Notes under the pieces: generated by a model
What the model was told of the DNA's origin: nothing
Databases searched by the model: none
The model's input: the letters and a program-made list of their open reading frames with translations, nothing else
Shown here: one piece after another, positions 6,166 through 6,868 of the stretch
How the letters are laid out: every line of letters begins with the position of its first letter
Position numbering within the stretch: the stretch's first letter is position 1
Position numbers and translations under genes: made by a program
Assembly: GCA_020431945.1 (NCBI GenBank)
Contig: JAGQHH010000616.1
Coordinates: 1 to 6,868, forward strand
Origin: Cyanobacteria bacterium HKST-UBA02
GTDB taxonomy: Bacteria > Cyanobacteriota > Vampirovibrionia > Obscuribacterales > Obscuribacteraceae
Direction of reading: 5' to 3'
Length of the DNA: 6,868 bases

Positions 6166-6868
6166 TCACTTTCCGGATTCTTCTGAAGACTCATCCCTGG
6201 TGAATTTGTCTGAGTGCAGGGTCGGTGCCTCTGGCACATAGATCCCTTTGGCTCGGGCTTCGGCATCGTTGATGATGCTCCTGATCCTGGCTTCGGCATC
6301 AGCCAACAACTGATTTACATACCATTCAGGCAGGCCTGTTATGACTTCGCCGCTTCTGGTAATGCCGACAGTCTGACTCTCTTCCGTTTCGCGCCTGATC
6401 CGCTCCTGTACTTCGTGGCGAATACGGCTGGCGGCCTCTCGGGCTTCGGTGAGGATTTTTTCCCTGCGCCTGATAGCAAGCTGGAGCTTCTTGCTATAGG
6501 TCTTGAGCTCGCGCTCATCTCTCACAACACGCCTGTTCTCTTCGGATTCCGCAAGTTTCTTCTTTATATCCGCAGTCTTGCCTGTAGCGGCAATATGATC
6601 GAGAGCCGCCTTGCAATGTGCTGCCGTCTGCGGATCGGGACCAGCCAGGATGCAACGCTCGTAAGCGTCTCTGGCTTCGTCATGATGTCCGAGCTTCAAG
6701 CTGATATTGCCCAGGAGGTACTGCGCCTGCCAGTTGGTCGGCACCTGACTGGTCACTTGCTTGAGACAGCGCCAGGCTTCAGGATATCTTCCCTTTGCAT
6801 AGAACTGCTTGCCCTGCTCGAAATAGTCGGTCCCCCAAACGGGGGCATTAAACGAGAAAAGCAAGCCG
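6166..6868 (-). CDS. Secreted TPR/coiled-coil protein, 5' end outside window
   Basis: The gene is partial. It ends with TGA at 6166-6168, directly followed by TAA, and its reading frame is still open at the right edge. The first visible residues (LLFSFNAPVWG, then TDYFEQG) look like the end of a signal peptide, so the true start lies a few codons beyond the window. The TTG at 6862-6864 would merely truncate the signal. Counting residues from that TTG, two TPR units follow: about 13-46 (YFEQGKQFYAKGRYPEAWRCL) and about 47-80 (AQYLLGNISLKLGHHDEARDAY). A highly charged coiled-coil helix covers about 95-165. A second helix at 182-207 repeats DAEAR with an 11-residue step. The tail is hydrophilic. 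It is probably an extracytoplasmic scaffold. It converges on the lipid operon and, like the other minus-strand gene, carries TPRs predicted to lie outside the cytoplasm. No specific function can be assigned. Confidence 0.8.
   Translation of the reverse strand, partial: GLLFSFNAPVWGTDYFEQGKQFYAKGRYPEAWRCLKQVTSQVPTNWQAQYLLGNISLKLGHHDEARDAYERCILAGPDPQTAAHCKAALDHIAATGKTADIKKKLAESEENRRVVRDERELKTYSKKLQLAIRRREKILTEAREAASRIRHEVQERIRRETEESQTVGITRSGEVITGLPEWYVNQLLADAEARIRSIINDAEARAKGIYVPEAPTLHSDKFTRDESSEESGK

Overview
The window is about 57% GC by eye and densely coding. It holds five protein genes, no RNA genes and no recognisable mobile element. Two exported or membrane-anchored tetratricopeptide (TPR) proteins on the minus strand flank a compact three-gene plus-strand operon. 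Membrane topologies, one signal-peptide remnant and a TTG start point to a bacterium with an extracytoplasmic compartment. The sequence does not fix the taxon. Abundant TPR proteins and short intergenic tandem repeats would suit an environmental lineage such as the non-photosynthetic cyanobacterial relatives (Obscuribacterales-like), but that is only a guess.

Layout. Bases 1-85 are a degenerate tandem array of about 14 bp units that runs into the stop codon of the first gene. Bases 83-1825 (minus) encode a 580-residue protein: a J-domain-like N-terminus lacking the HPD motif, one membrane segment, C-terminal TPRs and a small collagen-like Gly-Pro-Pro tail. Bases 1826-1968 are a divergent intergenic region with tiny overlapping leader ORFs and a hairpin ahead of the operon. 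Bases 1969-6088 (plus) are the operon: a flippase-like polytopic protein (LPG_synthase_TM/UPF0104 family) with an unusual C-terminal extension, a GMC-family FAD oxidoreductase, and an extended short-chain dehydrogenase of the 3-beta-HSD/NSDHL-like type. Both internal junctions are 4-base ATGA overlaps. Bases 6081-6162 are a second tandem array (period 14-15 bp) filling the gap between convergent stop codons. Bases 6166-6868 (minus) encode the rest of a secreted TPR/coiled-coil protein whose start lies outside the window.

How the genes may work together. The operon reads as a membrane-lipid redox cassette. The flippase-like protein would bind or move a lipid. The GMC enzyme would oxidise a hydroxyl on a bulky hydrophobic alcohol (long-chain alcohol, sterol or isoprenoid type). 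The SDR would act on the same skeleton with NAD(P). The most notable point is that the helical region normally found at the N-terminus of long-chain-alcohol-oxidase (FAO)-type GMC enzymes appears to be missing from the GMC gene and to sit instead at the C-terminus of the upstream membrane protein. This suggests that the oxidase docks on the membrane protein. The substrate is unknown.
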